From contig NZ_JAGFNY010000002.1 of NCBI RefSeq assembly GCF_019448115.1, forward strand, positions 1 to 64,000: a DNA stretch of 64,000 bases, read 5' to 3'. A model generated the notes under the pieces. The model ran no database searches. It saw only the letters and a list, made by a program, of their open reading frames with translations, and had not been told where the DNA came from. Origin of the DNA: Succinivibrio faecicola (GTDB lineage Bacteria; Pseudomonadota; Gammaproteobacteria; Enterobacterales; Succinivibrionaceae). The position numbers and the translations under genes are program-made. Positions within the stretch are counted from its first letter, which is position 1, and each line of letters starts with the position of its first letter. Shown here piece by piece: positions 17,645 to 26,846 of this stretch.

Positions 17645-19030
17645 TTATGCAAATTTTGCTATATAACCTTGAGCAAATAATGCAAGAACTATAACAGGTA
17701 GCACATATTTAAAATAGAAACGAAGCTTTGTGCTTATAGAAAAACCAGAACCAAGATTTGCCTCTTTTATATAGGAATCAAAGCCCCAGCCATAGCTATA
17801 GCTTGCATACAGGACATAAACTAATGAGCCTAACTCTATAATGTTCTGTGAGAAAACAAAATCATATAAATCAAGGATTACAGATTTTTCACCCATAGGT
17901 TTGATGAATGAAAGCACATTGAATCCTAAAATTACAGGAAGGCCAAGCAACAGAATAATTATCATGTTAACTATTACAGCATTTACTCTTGTTGTCTTGA
18001 ATATATCAAGTGAAATACCAATGATATTTTCAAAAACAGCAATTAAAGTTGAAACAGCAGCAAACAGCATGAAGATGAACAGAAGTGATCCCCAGAAATA
18101 GCCAAACTGCATATTTGAAAATACTGACAGTAATGTTACAAAGATAAGACCTGGTCCCTGTCCTGGCTGAACGTCATAGCTAAAGCAGGCAGGAAAAATG
18201 ATAAGACCTGCAAGTATAGCAACGATAGTATCAAGAATCGCTATGGTAGTTGCCTCATATGGGATAGAGCGTGACTTGCTCATATATGATCCGAAAATCT
18301 GTAATGAACCGACACCAAGACCTAATGTAAAGAAAGCCTGACTTACAGCTGCAGACAGGATTTCATAGATAGAATCCTTTGTGAATTTTGAAAAATCTGG
18401 TTTTAAGTAGTACTCAAGACCTTTTTCAAAACCTGGCAGGAAAAATGAGTGCACTGCAAGAAAAACAAGAAGAACAAACAGTAGAACCATAAGAGGTTTT
18501 GTAATTCTCTCAACACCTTTTCTAAGACCAAATGCACAGATAGAAAAAGCAAATACCGTTACAAGAACAGTACACAGAATCATGGCATTTGGATTTGCCA
18601 GCAGTTCACCAAAATACTGACCTGACTGAGCTTGGGTTAATGGCTCAACTGTAAAATCTCCTTTTAGCATTCTGTAGCTGTAGTAAAGCATCCATCCTGT
18701 AACCATTGTATAGAATGCCATAAGCAAATAGTTACCAGAGATCATGAAATACTTGCACAGATACCATTTCTTACCAGGTGTCAGTGTTTCAAAAGAGTAG
18801 CCTATACTCTTTCTTGAGGCACGGCCTATTGCAAGTTCAATACTTACAAGAGGAATACCTAAAATCACAAGAAAAAGAAGATAGATTAGTACAAATGCAG
18901 ATCCACCATACTGTCCTGTAATATAAGGAAATCTCCATACATTGCCAAGACCGATAGCACAGCCTGCTGTAATTAAAAGAAAACCAAGTCTGGTTGAAAA
19001 CTGTTCTCTAAGTTGAGTGTTGTTTTTCAT
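17645..19030 (-). CDS. NSS-family sodium:amino-acid symporter (copy 3)
   Basis: A 461-aa NSS transporter and the most divergent of the three (GLGNVWRFPYITGQYGG; LQIFGSYMSKSRSIPYEA). It is the first gene of the NSS run. I prefer the ATG at 19030 (MKNNTQLREQF) because an in-frame ATG at 19042 lies against the terminator hairpin that ends the pnp transcript. Transcription is probably read-through or from an unrecognised promoter. Confidence 0.9.
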   Translation of the reverse strand: MKNNTQLREQFSTRLGFLLITAGCAIGLGNVWRFPYITGQYGGSAFVLIYLLFLVILGIPLVSIELAIGRASRKSIGYSFETLTPGKKWYLCKYFMISGNYLLMAFYTMVTGWMLYYSYRMLKGDFTVEPLTQAQSGQYFGELLANPNAMILCTVLVTVFAFSICAFGLRKGVERITKPLMVLLFVLLVFLAVHSFFLPGFEKGLEYYLKPDFSKFTKDSIYEILSAAVSQAFFTLGLGVGSLQIFGSYMSKSRSIPYEATTIAILDTIVAILAGLIIFPACFSYDVQPGQGPGLIFVTLLSVFSNMQFGYFWGSLLFIFMLFAAVSTLIAVFENIIGISLDIFKTTRVNAVIVNMIIILLLGLPVILGFNVLSFIKPMGEKSVILDLYDFVFSQNIIELGSLVYVLYASYSYGWGFDSYIKEANLGSGFSISTKLRFYFKYVLPVIVLALFAQGYIAKFA

Positions 19031-19040
19031 AGAATAGCTC

Positions 19041-19081
19041 ATTAAAAAGGCCCGCAGTATTAGTTACATACGAGCCTTTTG
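19041..19081 (-). terminator. Terminator after pnp
   Basis: On the minus strand, AAAAGGCTCG and CGGGCCTTTT arms (19071-19080 and 19045-19054) pair with one mismatch and are followed by TTTTTAAT. It ends rpsO-pnp before the NSS genes. Confidence 0.6.
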
Positions 19082-19105
19082 ATTATTAAAAATTTTCAGT
19101 AAGGA

Positions 19106-21313
19106 TTACTGCTGTTCCTGTTCTTCTGACTGAACAGATTCTACCATCTGTTCTTCAACAGGAACTTCCTGCTCTACAGACTCAGTTGTTGCAGGCTCTT
19201 GTGACACAGCAGTCTGCTCTTCAGTAATTGCCTTGATTGACAGACGGATACGACCTGTGTTGTCAATATCAAGAACACGAACACGAACCTCATCACCAAT
19301 CTGCAGATAATCGTTGATATTCTCAACTCTTTCTTCAGTGATCTGAGAGATGTGAACAAGACCGTCACGACCTGGAAGGATGTTGACGAATGCGCCAAAA
19401 TCAGTGATTCTTACAACCTTACCTACATAATCCTGACCTACTTCAACCTCGATGAGTAAATCATTGATACGCTTGATTGCACCTTCAGCTGAAAGCTGTG
19501 AAGTTGCAGAAATCTTAACAGTACCATCATCCTCAATATCGATCTGGCTGTTTGTATCTGTCTGAATTGAACGGATATTGAAGCCACCCTTACCGATGAT
19601 TTCCTTAACCTTGTTAGCTGGAACCTTGATGGTTACAACTCTTGGAGCATATGGAGATAATTCCTTGACACCCTCTGGTACAGCCTTCTGCATTACGTTT
19701 AACAGATGAATTCTTGCTGCATGTGCATCAGTTAATGCATTTTGCATAATCTCACGGGTAATACCGTCTGTCTTGATATCCATCTGAAGAGCTGTAACAC
19801 CATCACGAGTACCTGCCACCTTAAAGTCCATATCACCTAAGTGATCCTCATCACCCATGATATCAGTAAGAATTGCAACTCTGTCATCTTCCTTAACAAG
19901 ACCCATTGCAATACCTGCTACAGGAGCCTTGATAGGAACACCTGCGTCTAATAATGACAGACAGCCTGAGCATACTGAAGCCATTGATGAAGAGCCGTTT
20001 GATTCAGTAATTTCTGAAACAACTCGAATTGAATATGGGAACTGCTCTAATGAAGGTAGAACAGCTTTTAATGCTCTCTTTGCAAGACGGCCATGACCGA
20101 TTTCACGACGCTTTGGAGAGCCGATTAAACCGATTTCACCTACACAGTATGGAGGGAAATTGTAGTGAAGAATGAATCTGTCAGTACGAACACCAGACAT
20201 ATCCTCAAATGTCTGAGCATCGCGCTCTGAACCTAGAGTACATGTACCGATTGACTGAGTCTCACCACGGGTGAATAAAGCTGATCCGTGAACTCTTGGA
20301 AGGATGCCGGTTGCAATGGTGATAGGACGAATCATACGTAATGAACGGCCGTCGATTCTCTTTTCACCAGACAGAATTCTTTCACGAACGATGTTGCGCT
20401 CAAGGTCAAAGAAGATCTTTGCAATCTCGTTGTCCTTTTCTGCCCACTCTTCTTTTGAAGATTTTATCTTTTCAGCAACGCTCTTTTGGATCTCTTCTAA
20501 CTTATCCTGACGCTCTAACTTGTCAACGATTCTGAAAGCCTCACCTACAGCTTCAGTTGCCTCTGATTTAACAGCTTCAATTAAAGCGGTGTCCTCTTCT
20601 GGCTTTACCCAGTTCCAAACTGGACGGTTAACCTGCTTTGCGAACTCTTCAATCTCATTGATTACAGTCTGCTGCTGCTCATGACCGTACATAACAGCAC
20701 CTAGCATTACTGACTCTGGCAGGCAGTTTGCCTCTGACTCTACCATCACAACAGCCTGCTTTGAACCTGAAACAACAAGGTCAAGATCTGAAACCTTCTG
20801 CTCTTTTGTCAGTGGGTTTAATACATACTGACCATCAATGTAACCTACACGTGCTGCACCAAGAGGACCATTCCATGGTAGACCTGAAGTCTTTAATGCT
20901 GCTGAAGCTGCAATGATAGAAATAATATCTGTTGGAATTTCAGGATTTGCTGACATAACTGTAACAACAACCTGAACCTCGTTTACGAAACCTTCTGGGA
21001 ATAGTGGACGTAAAGGACGGTCAATCAGACGAGAGATTAAGGTCTCACCCTCGGTAGCTCTACCCTCACGGCGGAAGAAGCTTACCGGAATTTTGCCAGC
21101 TGCGTATGAACGCTCCTGGTAATTAACTGTTAATGGAAAGAAATCACGACCTGCAACTTCCTCTTTTCTGTTACAAACTACTGTTGCAAATACTGTAGTG
21201 TCATCCATAGAAGCCATAACGGCTGAGTCTGTTTGACGACCAATTGCACCTGTTTCTAAAGTAATTGTATGACGACCGTATTTAAAGGTGCGGATTATTG
21301 GTTTTAAATTCAT
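19106..21313 (-). CDS. pnp: Polynucleotide phosphorylase
   Basis: 735 aa. A trimeric 3'-5' exoribonuclease that phosphorolyses RNA to nucleoside diphosphates and forms part of the degradosome. It shows two RNase PH-like domains (first with [22 protein letters not shown], second with [14 protein letters not shown] and [17 protein letters not shown]), a KH domain ([21 protein letters not shown], split here at residues ~555-575) and an S1 domain ([14 protein letters not shown]). The last ~35 residues are a Gln/Glu-rich tail. It lies downstream of rpsO, as in other gammaproteobacteria, with a GC-rich hairpin between them. Confidence 0.98.
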   Translation of the reverse strand: MNLKPIIRTFKYGRHTITLETGAIGRQTDSAVMASMDDTTVFATVVCNRKEEVAGRDFFPLTVNYQERSYAAGKIPVSFFRREGRATEGETLISRLIDRPLRPLFPEGFVNEVQVVVTVMSANPEIPTDIISIIAASAALKTSGLPWNGPLGAARVGYIDGQYVLNPLTKEQKVSDLDLVVSGSKQAVVMVESEANCLPESVMLGAVMYGHEQQQTVINEIEEFAKQVNRPVWNWVKPEEDTALIEAVKSEATEAVGEAFRIVDKLERQDKLEEIQKSVAEKIKSSKEEWAEKDNEIAKIFFDLERNIVRERILSGEKRIDGRSLRMIRPITIATGILPRVHGSALFTRGETQSIGTCTLGSERDAQTFEDMSGVRTDRFILHYNFPPYCVGEIGLIGSPKRREIGHGRLAKRALKAVLPSLEQFPYSIRVVSEITESNGSSSMASVCSGCLSLLDAGVPIKAPVAGIAMGLVKEDDRVAILTDIMGDEDHLGDMDFKVAGTRDGVTALQMDIKTDGITREIMQNALTDAHAARIHLLNVMQKAVPEGVKELSPYAPRVVTIKVPANKVKEIIGKGGFNIRSIQTDTNSQIDIEDDGTVKISATSQLSAEGAIKRINDLLIEVEVGQDYVGKVVRITDFGAFVNILPGRDGLVHISQITEERVENINDYLQIGDEVRVRVLDIDNTGRIRLSIKAITEEQTAVSQEPATTESVEQEVPVEEQMVESVQSEEQEQQ

Positions 21314-21369
21314 TATATTTTCTCCACTACACCCACTTTTTGCCTCTTTAAGTGGGGCCTATAAAATTA

Positions 21370-21389
21370 GGGCGGCATTCAAGCCGCCC
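21370..21389 (-). promoter_or_regulatory. rpsO-pnp intercistronic hairpin
   Basis: A perfect 7-bp GC stem (GGGCGGC/GCCGCCC) with a 6-base loop. In E. coli the rpsO-pnp junction carries a terminator and an RNase III-processed hairpin through which PNPase autoregulates. The minus-strand context here has no long T-run, so a processing or stability hairpin is as likely as a terminator. Confidence 0.6.
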
Positions 21390-21405
21390 AGCCAGACGCT
21401 AATTA

Positions 21406-21672
21406 TTAGCGACGGAGCTTTAACTTCTCAACGATTGCTGTATAACGAGCAACATCTGAAGTCTTTAAGTAGTCAAGCAGCTTACGACGCTGAGCAACTA
21501 AACGTAATAAACCACGGCGGCTGTGGTGATCCTTCTTGTGAGCCTCAAAGTGAGGTTGAAGATCAGAAATTCTTGCAGTTAATAATGCAATCTGAACCTC
21601 TGGATAGCCTGTGTCCTGTGGGTTACGACCAAATTCAGCAACGATCTTTGCTTTCTGTTCTACTGTTAACAT
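21406..21672 (-). CDS. rpsO: 30S ribosomal protein S15
   Basis: 88 aa, against 89 in E. coli. It binds the central domain of 16S rRNA early in 30S assembly. It has the family motifs [31 protein letters not shown] and [16 protein letters not shown] lies 8 nt upstream of the ATG. First gene of the rpsO-pnp unit. Confidence 0.98.
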   Translation of the reverse strand: MLTVEQKAKIVAEFGRNPQDTGYPEVQIALLTARISDLQPHFEAHKKDHHSRRGLLRLVAQRRKLLDYLKTSDVARYTAIVEKLKLRR

Positions 21673-22264
21673 TTAAAATGCTCCTTTGTGATAATTAAAC
21701 AATATGACTCTCAGACCGATCACAAACTCAGTTGAAAGCCGACTAATTTTAACATAATTTTGCTTACTTTATTATTAGATATAAAAAAAAGGTGATATAA
21801 AGAATAAAATTTCTATACAACGCACGAAATTTCAAGCAAATCATCAGTACTTTTTCTGAAGTTCCTTCTTATTTGATATTTTTCTTACTTTAGACTGTTT
21901 TTGATATTTCCACGCACTTAAAAAGTAAGGATTCCTTGTCACCACATCATTCTGTTCAATTGGCCTAACGGCAAAGCATAAAACTCTTATTTGCCAAAAC
22001 TAAAATTTCCTTAAGTGTTGTCACAAATGAAGTGAACTTCGATGAATTAAGAGAATTTTCTCTTTAATTTATGTACAAAAACAAGGTAATTTCCTACAAA
22101 AGGATTGCTGTCAAATAAAATATAATTCGTGGTCTCATCCAAACGGTTAAACCGTGGTCTTTCACGCCAGCATAATTTATAAAAAAAATGCCTGAATGGT
22201 AATTTCATGCACTTTTCTCATAAAAGTAAACTGCTTTTATTAAGACAGCTTATTGCTATCCATG
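21673..22264. other. 592-bp intergenic region between rpsO and the LacI-type regulator
   Basis: It holds the rpsO upstream region (a TTAAAAT -10-like box about 80 bp upstream on the minus strand), the regulator's terminator (22181-22211) and an ACGGTT-A-AACCGT dyad (22143-22155) flanked by two GTGGTCT copies. A minus-strand frame of ~60 codons lacks a start and is not called. Confidence 0.5.
22181..22211 (-). terminator. Terminator after the LacI-type regulator
   Basis: On the minus strand TGCATGAA and TTCAGGCA form an 8-bp stem with one mismatch, followed by eight T. Confidence 0.6.
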
Positions 22265-23296
22265 TTATCCAATATTCGATGCTATCTTGATAATGGTCTC
22301 GGTAAAATAATCTGTTCCTGTTCTATTTGAATTAGATCCAGACAACAACTGATAGGCTCTTTTAATTGACTGATATCCCTGAACAAAAGGCTCCTGACAG
22401 ATAACGAATTTAAAAATACCTGCTCTTACAAGCTCCACCGTTGTATAGATATCATCAAAGGCTATTCCAAAAATATCCTTTCTGCCACTTGCTATGATTG
22501 CAGAGCCAACGCCCTGAACGGCAGCTCCTGTAACATAAACACAGTTGATTTTAGGATTTTCCTTTAGGTATTTTTGAACAAGGATCTGAGCTTTTATATC
22601 TGAATCGTCAGACTCAATGGTATTTACAACACTGTAGTCACACCCAAGCCTGTCCAACTCATCTTTAAAACCAGAAATTCTCTGCTGATGTCCACGCATT
22701 TTTTCAGAGCCGGTTACAATAAGAATATTGATATGCTCTTTTTGTTTCATCAAAGATAACAGACCAGCACAGGTTTTGCCTGCTTTTATATAGTCAGATC
22801 CTACATAACAGATCCTGCCAGAACCTTCTATGTCAGAATTTACAAGAATAACCTTTATACCTGATTTCTGGCACTCTTTAATCTTCTGAGCAATCGCTTC
22901 TGTCTGCATTGTTGCAAGACACAAAGCACTGCAACCTTTTGATACAAGCTCGTCAATTGATTTTAAATGAACATCCTCCTTGTAGCCTTGCACCTTTGTA
23001 AATACAACTTCTACACCAAGCTCTTCATATTCTCTTATAGCTTCTTCAATACCGTTTGTAACTCCATCAAAAAAGACGTTGCCTATACTTGGCAGAAGAA
23101 CACCTATTTTGTAGCTTAGTTTAAAACCGGACAGTTCTCGTCCTGCTCTGTTTGGTACATATCCAAGCTCTTTTGCAAGAGCTTTGATTTTTACGGCAAC
23201 CTCTTTTTTGACGTTACCTCTGTTATGCAGAACTCTATCAACTGTTCCTCTTGAAACTCCAGCGGCAAGAGCAAGGGTCTTTACAGTAACACTCAT
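22265..23296 (-). CDS. LacI-family transcriptional regulator of the xylose locus
   Basis: 343 aa. The N-terminal LacI helix-turn-helix (VKTLALAAGVSRGTVDRVL) and hinge (YVPNRAGRELSG) are followed by a periplasmic-binding-protein-like effector domain (IGVLLPSIGNVFFDGVTNG; FGIAFDDIYTTVELVRAGI), which senses a sugar. I use the ATG at 23296, preceded by AAAAAAGG; a TTG two codons upstream is less likely. It lies 45 bp downstream of the xylulokinase gene on the same strand, so it probably controls xyl genes. Unlike E. coli XylR, it is LacI- and not AraC-type. Confidence 0.88.
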   Translation of the reverse strand: MSVTVKTLALAAGVSRGTVDRVLHNRGNVKKEVAVKIKALAKELGYVPNRAGRELSGFKLSYKIGVLLPSIGNVFFDGVTNGIEEAIREYEELGVEVVFTKVQGYKEDVHLKSIDELVSKGCSALCLATMQTEAIAQKIKECQKSGIKVILVNSDIEGSGRICYVGSDYIKAGKTCAGLLSLMKQKEHINILIVTGSEKMRGHQQRISGFKDELDRLGCDYSVVNTIESDDSDIKAQILVQKYLKENPKINCVYVTGAAVQGVGSAIIASGRKDIFGIAFDDIYTTVELVRAGIFKFVICQEPFVQGYQSIKRAYQLLSGSNSNRTGTDYFTETIIKIASNIG

Positions 23297-23341
23297 ATGC
23301 AACCTTTTTTGTTATAAATTCAAACGGTATTTTTATTTATT

Positions 23342-25513
23342 TCAGACTCTAAGATTTTCACCTATCAGTCTGCCGGTGCTTACCTTGGATTTTCCTTCGT
23401 TTGAATCCTTATGGGCAAACAGCCATTTATTGTTATGGGTAAGATATCCTGACTCTCCACATCTGTGTAGAGCTGAAGGTCTTTGTGTATTTGTGCCTTT
23501 AGGCAACACAACCATCATTTTAAAATGCTCCTCATTATCTGCAACGCATGGTGCATAATGAAGAGTTGTTTCATAAAACAGTACAGCCTGACCTTTCTTG
23601 ACTCTGAAAATCTCTACACTCTGAGAATCAATGATTCCATCCTTGACAGCTGTAGCAGGAGCTACCATTAGATAGGCATCATTTGCTGCAACATTAAGCT
23701 CACTATTTCTATGATACTCAAGAGCATTGAGATCTTTATTATGACCGTTACAGTATCCTATTTGAATATCAAGTCCGCCAAAAACCTGATTTTTCATGAT
23801 ATCGACAAATTTTTCGGTCTCTAAAATCTCACTTGATGCAACATAGTCAGTACCATCTGTAAGAGGAGTCTTTTCAAGAGCACTTACAAGCTCATCTGTT
23901 GGAATATCGCTAATAACCTTGCCGTAACGCTCGAACTCAACATCAGTTACATCCTTGTATTTTCTTCTGCCACCGTCAAGTACATCACGAAGAGCTGAAA
24001 GCTTTGAGAATGCAGGTCTTAACTGAGGATATAAGAATCTGTAAACCTCATATACAGCATTGTATTTTTCAACATCCTCTGTATTTGCCTTGCAGTTGAT
24101 ATCTGATTTATGAACAAGCATTGAACAGGCTTTTTCAACTGATGGGAATACACCTGATGCAACACCTGCAAGAATTGCAGCACCAAGAGCAGGACCTTCT
24201 TTTGAGGTGGTTGTTGTAATTGAACAGCCAAGAATGTTTGCCAGCAGATAACGCCAGAATTCAGATCTTGCACCGCCACCACAGGCAATAAGCTGTGATG
24301 GTTTAATATCCATCTGTTTTAGCACTTCAAGATTATGACGCTGAGATAGAGTGATTCCCTCTAAAAGAGCTCTTGTCATATGTGCCTTGCCATGTCTTGC
24401 ACTTAATCCAAAGAATACACCACGTGCATTTGGATCAAGAACAGGTGATCTTTCACCCATTAAATATGGAAGAAAAATCAGGCCATCGGAGCCTAAAGGA
24501 ATCTTTGATGCATTCTCTGTCATAAGATTATATACATCACGCCCTGCTTTTTGCTCCTGTTCATTTTCATAAGAGAAAAGCTCATCGCGAAGCCAGCGAA
24601 GTGAAAGGCCTGCACTTAATGTACATGACATTGCAGTCCATCCATTCTTTACAGCAGCACAGAAAGTATGTACACGACCTAAAGGATCAATTGATGGTTT
24701 GTCAGTATGAGCAAAAATAACTCCAGATGTACCAAGAGTGATAAATGCATCTCCACATGAACATACACCTGTACCCAAAGCTGCAGCTGCATTATCACCT
24801 GCACCTGCTGCCACAACTGTACCTGCCTTGAGGCCTGTTAGTTTTGCAGCTTCATCACTGATATGTCCTGCAACTTCCTCTGATTCAATGATAGGTGGTA
24901 GAAGAGACTTATCAATATTGAGTTTTTCCAAAATCTCATCTGACCACTTTCTTGCCTTGATATCAAGAAGATTTGTACCTGATGCATCAGATACTTCCAT
25001 AAAGAGTTTACCTGTAAGCTTGAATCTTACATAATCTTTTGGAAGTAAAATGGTACGGCACTTTTTGTAAACATCAGGTAAATGCTTTCTTACCCATAGA
25101 ATTTTTGGAGCAGTAAATCCTGTTAGTGCAGGATTTGCATTAATCTCAATTAGTCTTTGTTTTCCAACAAGAGCTTCAATCTCATCACACTCTTCTTGTG
25201 TTCTTGAATCACACCACAAGATTGCATTGTTTAAAACATTGCCATTTTCATCGAGCATTACAAGACCATGCATCTGACCTGCAATTGCAAGACCAGAAAC
25301 ATAAGATGGGTCAATCTTGCTTTCTTCTAATACGGATTTAATCGAATCTACTGCTGCATGATACCAGCATTCAGGATCCTGCTCTGCCCAGCCGTTTTTT
25401 GGTTGAATCAAAGGATATTCAATTGTCTTTGATGCTACAGTTGCTCCCTTTTCATCAAATAAAACTGTCTTTGTACCGGAAGTGCCTAAATCAACACCTA
25501 AAAGATAGCGCAT
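23342..25513 (-). CDS. xylB: Xylulokinase fused to a C-terminal DUF4867 (cupin-like) domain
   Basis: 723 aa, about 220 longer than normal xylulokinase (~484-500). Residues 1 to ~505 are a full FGGY kinase that phosphorylates D-xylulose: VDLGTSGTK (Asp8), AGQMHG (79-84), WCDSR, GAGDNAAAALGTG (catalytic Asp240) and CGGGARSEFW. Residues ~516-723 match DUF4867: FGGLDIQIGYCNGHN, EYHRNSELN, TTLHYAPC, VVLPKGTNT, NKWLFAHKDSN, ending GRLIGENLRV. The His/Glu set (EYH..SE and LHYAPC) looks like a cupin metal site. No start codon with a ribosome-binding site lies at the junction, so this is one polypeptide. DUF4867 has no known activity to me; fusion suggests a pentose-related role. Confidence 0.92.
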   Translation of the reverse strand: MRYLLGVDLGTSGTKTVLFDEKGATVASKTIEYPLIQPKNGWAEQDPECWYHAAVDSIKSVLEESKIDPSYVSGLAIAGQMHGLVMLDENGNVLNNAILWCDSRTQEECDEIEALVGKQRLIEINANPALTGFTAPKILWVRKHLPDVYKKCRTILLPKDYVRFKLTGKLFMEVSDASGTNLLDIKARKWSDEILEKLNIDKSLLPPIIESEEVAGHISDEAAKLTGLKAGTVVAAGAGDNAAAALGTGVCSCGDAFITLGTSGVIFAHTDKPSIDPLGRVHTFCAAVKNGWTAMSCTLSAGLSLRWLRDELFSYENEQEQKAGRDVYNLMTENASKIPLGSDGLIFLPYLMGERSPVLDPNARGVFFGLSARHGKAHMTRALLEGITLSQRHNLEVLKQMDIKPSQLIACGGGARSEFWRYLLANILGCSITTTTSKEGPALGAAILAGVASGVFPSVEKACSMLVHKSDINCKANTEDVEKYNAVYEVYRFLYPQLRPAFSKLSALRDVLDGGRRKYKDVTDVEFERYGKVISDIPTDELVSALEKTPLTDGTDYVASSEILETEKFVDIMKNQVFGGLDIQIGYCNGHNKDLNALEYHRNSELNVAANDAYLMVAPATAVKDGIIDSQSVEIFRVKKGQAVLFYETTLHYAPCVADNEEHFKMMVVLPKGTNTQRPSALHRCGESGYLTHNNKWLFAHKDSNEGKSKVSTGRLIGENLRV

Positions 25514-25605
25514 AAATAAACCCCTCGATGAATTGTCTGTATATGATTTGTTTTAAAATTTCTTTGTAAGATCTTCTAGTTAAAAGACTTTAGAAAGAAA
25601 TCTTG

Positions 25606-25628
25606 AAAAAAAGGGGGCTATGCCCCCT
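25606..25628 (-). terminator. Terminator between xylH and xylB
   Basis: On the minus strand AGGGGGC-ATA-GCCCCCT followed by seven T. It separates the transporter genes from the kinase gene and would lower, or allow separate control of, xylB expression. Confidence 0.85.
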
Positions 25629-25640
25629 ATTACTGGATGA

Positions 25641-26840
25641 TTAGTTCTGTACTCTCTTCTTTGACATAACGTCAACTACAACAGCTGCAAGAAGAACTAG
25701 ACCTTTAACAGCCTTCTGCCAGTTGGCGTCAACACCAAGAATTGACATACCGTTGTTCAGAACACCCATGAAAACTGCACCAATAACAGCACCACCAACA
25801 GTACCTACACCACCGTATGCTGATGCACCACCAATAAAGCAGGCGCCGATTGCATCAAGCTCATAACCTGTACCAGCCATTGGAGATGCTGAATTGAAAC
25901 GAGCCACACAAACTAAAGCTGCTACTGCTGCCAACAAGCCCATGTTTACATAGGAGAGGAATAATAGACGGTTTGTGTTAACACCTGACAGCTTGGCTGC
26001 CTTTTCATTACCGCCAAGAGCATAGATTCTTCGACCGATAACAGTCTTGTTGGCAATGAATGCATAGATGATAACGATAGCCAGAATCAAGATTAAGATA
26101 ACTGGGATACCCTTGTTCTTGCCTAAAAGTACGCTTGAAGCAATTACTGCTGCAAGAATAATAATATGCTTGAACAAGAATGCATACATAGGATCAACTT
26201 CATAGCCCTTCTTAATCTTGTTAAGACGGTCAAAGAGAATTCCAAATACATATACAACCACAATGAAGCCTGTTACAACCATTGTTGTATCAAATGCATT
26301 TGCTCTGTTTGCAGGAATAAATGAGGTAAACAGATCAAGATATTCTCTTGAGAATGGGCTGATTGTAATACCATCAAGTACAATCAGTGCCAGACCTCTG
26401 AACAGTAACATACCTGCTAAAGTTACAATGAATGATGGGATTCTGATATATGCAATCCAGAAACCATGCCATGCACCTATGAGAATACCCAAGAGCAGAC
26501 ATACTGCAATTGCAAAGTACATGTTCATTGTAGGATTAGAGAAGAAAGCTGTTTCATTCTCTGGCATTACTACCATAAGAACGCCGGCTACCGCTCCTAT
26601 AAGTGCGACTACAGATCCTACAGACAAGTCGATGTTACCGCAGCCGATAATCAAGAAGAGCATACCGACAGCAAGAATAATAACATAGCTGTTCTGGTAG
26701 ATAATGTTAGTGAAGTTCTGTGGTGAGAATAATGAAACTGCACCACCTGTCTTTAAACGAATTGCGATCTCAAAGAGGATCATTACCAGTATAAGGGCAA
26801 TTAACAGTGAATTGCGCTTTAACATATTTAGAATTAGCAT
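25641..26840 (-). CDS. xylH: Xylose ABC transporter permease
   Basis: 399 aa with about ten or more hydrophobic segments. Family motifs of the CUT2 sugar permeases are present: IIGCGNIDLSVGSVVALIGAV, YIRIPSFIVTLAGMLLFRGLAL, GRRIYALGGNEKAAKLSGV and AYGGVGTVGGAVIGAVFMG. It forms the membrane channel with XylG. The gene starts 6 bp after xylG. Confidence 0.95.
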   Translation of the reverse strand: MLILNMLKRNSLLIALILVMILFEIAIRLKTGGAVSLFSPQNFTNIIYQNSYVIILAVGMLFLIIGCGNIDLSVGSVVALIGAVAGVLMVVMPENETAFFSNPTMNMYFAIAVCLLLGILIGAWHGFWIAYIRIPSFIVTLAGMLLFRGLALIVLDGITISPFSREYLDLFTSFIPANRANAFDTTMVVTGFIVVVYVFGILFDRLNKIKKGYEVDPMYAFLFKHIIILAAVIASSVLLGKNKGIPVILILILAIVIIYAFIANKTVIGRRIYALGGNEKAAKLSGVNTNRLLFLSYVNMGLLAAVAALVCVARFNSASPMAGTGYELDAIGACFIGGASAYGGVGTVGGAVIGAVFMGVLNNGMSILGVDANWQKAVKGLVLLAAVVVDVMSKKRVQN

Positions 26841-26846
26841 AATAGT

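Noticed and set aside
21830-22010. Minus-strand open frame with NPYFLSAWKYQKQ
   Set aside because: No start codon after the upstream stop and no ribosome-binding site; could be a decayed gene but cannot be supported.
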